From Pseudomonadota bacterium (lineage in GTDB: Bacteria; Desulfobacterota; Syntrophorhabdia; Syntrophorhabdales; Syntrophorhabdaceae), in assembly GCA_026388245.1 (NCBI GenBank), contig JAPLKD010000041.1, positions 1 through 49,968 of the forward strand: a stretch of 49,968 nucleotides of DNA, in the 5' to 3' direction. How positions within the stretch are numbered: position 1 is the stretch's first letter; every line of letters begins with the position of its first letter. The position numbers and the translations under genes are program-made. The notes beneath the pieces are model-generated. The model was not told the origin of the DNA. It saw nothing but the letters and a program-made list of their open reading frames with translations, and did no database searches. Positions 49,503 through 49,968 of the stretch are shown piece after piece.

Positions 49503-49968
49503 TTAAATCTTCACTATCTCCAAATCTCCCCACACACCAAGATGCTCACCAATAATAATCAACAACCCTATCACACCTTGAAATACTTTACCCTTCTCAA
49601 TAGCAAGGGGAATATCGCCCTTCTGTTTTACAATATTACCTATATAAGTTGCAAGTCCATCGGTAAAAAGAGAGGAATTACCTACCACACAGACTGCATC
49701 GGCTTTGCCAAAACTGAACGAATGACCCACCGTTCCCGAAGAAGTACATACACCATAGGGCTTGCTGTTCGGAACAATCTTTATGCCGATCTTTTGACTG
49801 AAGGGGGAATCTTTAGCATAAATCATCAATACCCTCTCTTTACCTGTTTTCAGATATATATCCCCGCCATTCTCAATAATGTATTCATCCGACAGAGGAT
49901 CGATATCCCTTCCCACAAATTCAGCAATTGCCCCTGCAACGGTGGCCATCGGCCCAACCCCTATCGTA
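49503..49968 (-). CDS. UPF0280/COG2122 ApbE-like protein (5' end outside window)
   Basis: The frame runs off the right edge (TIGVGPMATVAGAIAEFVGR at the border), so an ATG at 49949 is internal. Visible motifs are IENGGDIYLKTGKERVLMIY and CTSSGTVGHSFSFGKADAVC, typical of COG2122. The family (MA1715-type) was implicated with COG1900 and NIL-ferredoxin in anaerobic homocysteine formation. The COG1900 gene may lie just beyond the window; this cannot be seen. Confidence 0.85.
   Translation of the reverse strand, partial: TIGVGPMATVAGAIAEFVGRDIDPLSDEYIIENGGDIYLKTGKERVLMIYAKDSPFSQKIGIKIVPNSKPYGVCTSSGTVGHSFSFGKADAVCVVGNSSLFTDGLATYIGNIVKQKGDIPLAIEKGKVFQGVIGLLIIIGEHLGVWGDLEIVKI

Overview
The window reads as a chromosomal piece of a strictly anaerobic Gram-negative bacterium of the deltaproteobacterial / Desulfobacterota type. 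The reasons are a reductive-type dissimilatory sulfite reductase operon including dsrD, a long yceD-rpmF-plsX-fab-glyA-nrdR-rib-nusB operon in the order usual for that group, oxygen-sensitive Fe-S and disulfide-reductase genes, and moderate GC. I cannot name a species from the sequence alone.

Region 1 (1-4.5 kb, plus strand): a DUF364 protein cut by the window edge, a TYW1-like radical SAM protein, a metallo-beta-lactamase-fold hydrolase, a small zinc-ribbon protein, a cation-diffusion facilitator fused to a NifX/NifB-type cluster-binding domain, and an orphan ModA-like oxyanion-binding protein. Region 2 (4.6-12 kb, plus): dsrA-dsrB-dsrD-dsrN-dsrC-dsrM-dsrK behind a good sigma70-type promoter, without dsrJOP. 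Region 3 (12-17 kb, plus): an acyl-CoA synthetase, a potassium channel, and a redox group (glutaredoxin, FTR-rubredoxin fusion, RsbRD-N protein, flavodoxin-fold reductase). Region 4 (17.1-30.5 kb, minus): an 18-gene housekeeping operon for lipid initiation, fatty-acid synthesis, one-carbon metabolism, nucleotide and riboflavin synthesis. An acyl-CoA dehydrogenase gene sits where fabH is expected.

Region 5 (about 31.6-45.2 kb, minus) is an accessory island. It has one intact toxin-antitoxin pair with a clear operator and three decayed ones (DUF433/DUF5615, HicBA, PIN), a ParB-like protein, a PPP-type phosphatase, a GmrSD-type (DUF262/DUF1524) restriction protein, an integron-type gene cassette between two attC-like sites, and two paralogous ERCC4-fold nucleases. 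One nuclease is in an operon with an ADP-ribosylglycohydrolase, the other in an operon with an ARPP-type protein. Both operons carry the same palindrome upstream, and a WYL regulator is encoded next to one of them. I regard this two-operon set as the best candidate for an undescribed system. Region 6 (45.2-50 kb, minus) returns to core genes: YggT, MtaB, a VanX-like dipeptidase, a NifS-like cysteine desulfurase, and a NIL-ferredoxin plus COG2122 pair linked to anaerobic homocysteine synthesis.

A second theme runs through the whole window: degenerate tandem repeats with a 7-bp period, in many unrelated 'words' (GTTCACR, GTTTTGA, TGTTGAG, AATCCGA, GCTCATR, GGCGATG and others). They fill intergenic gaps and have entered coding sequences (dsrN, the RsbRD-N gene, the flavodoxin-fold gene, mtaB). 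At dsrM they separate a perfect Shine-Dalgarno sequence from the start codon.
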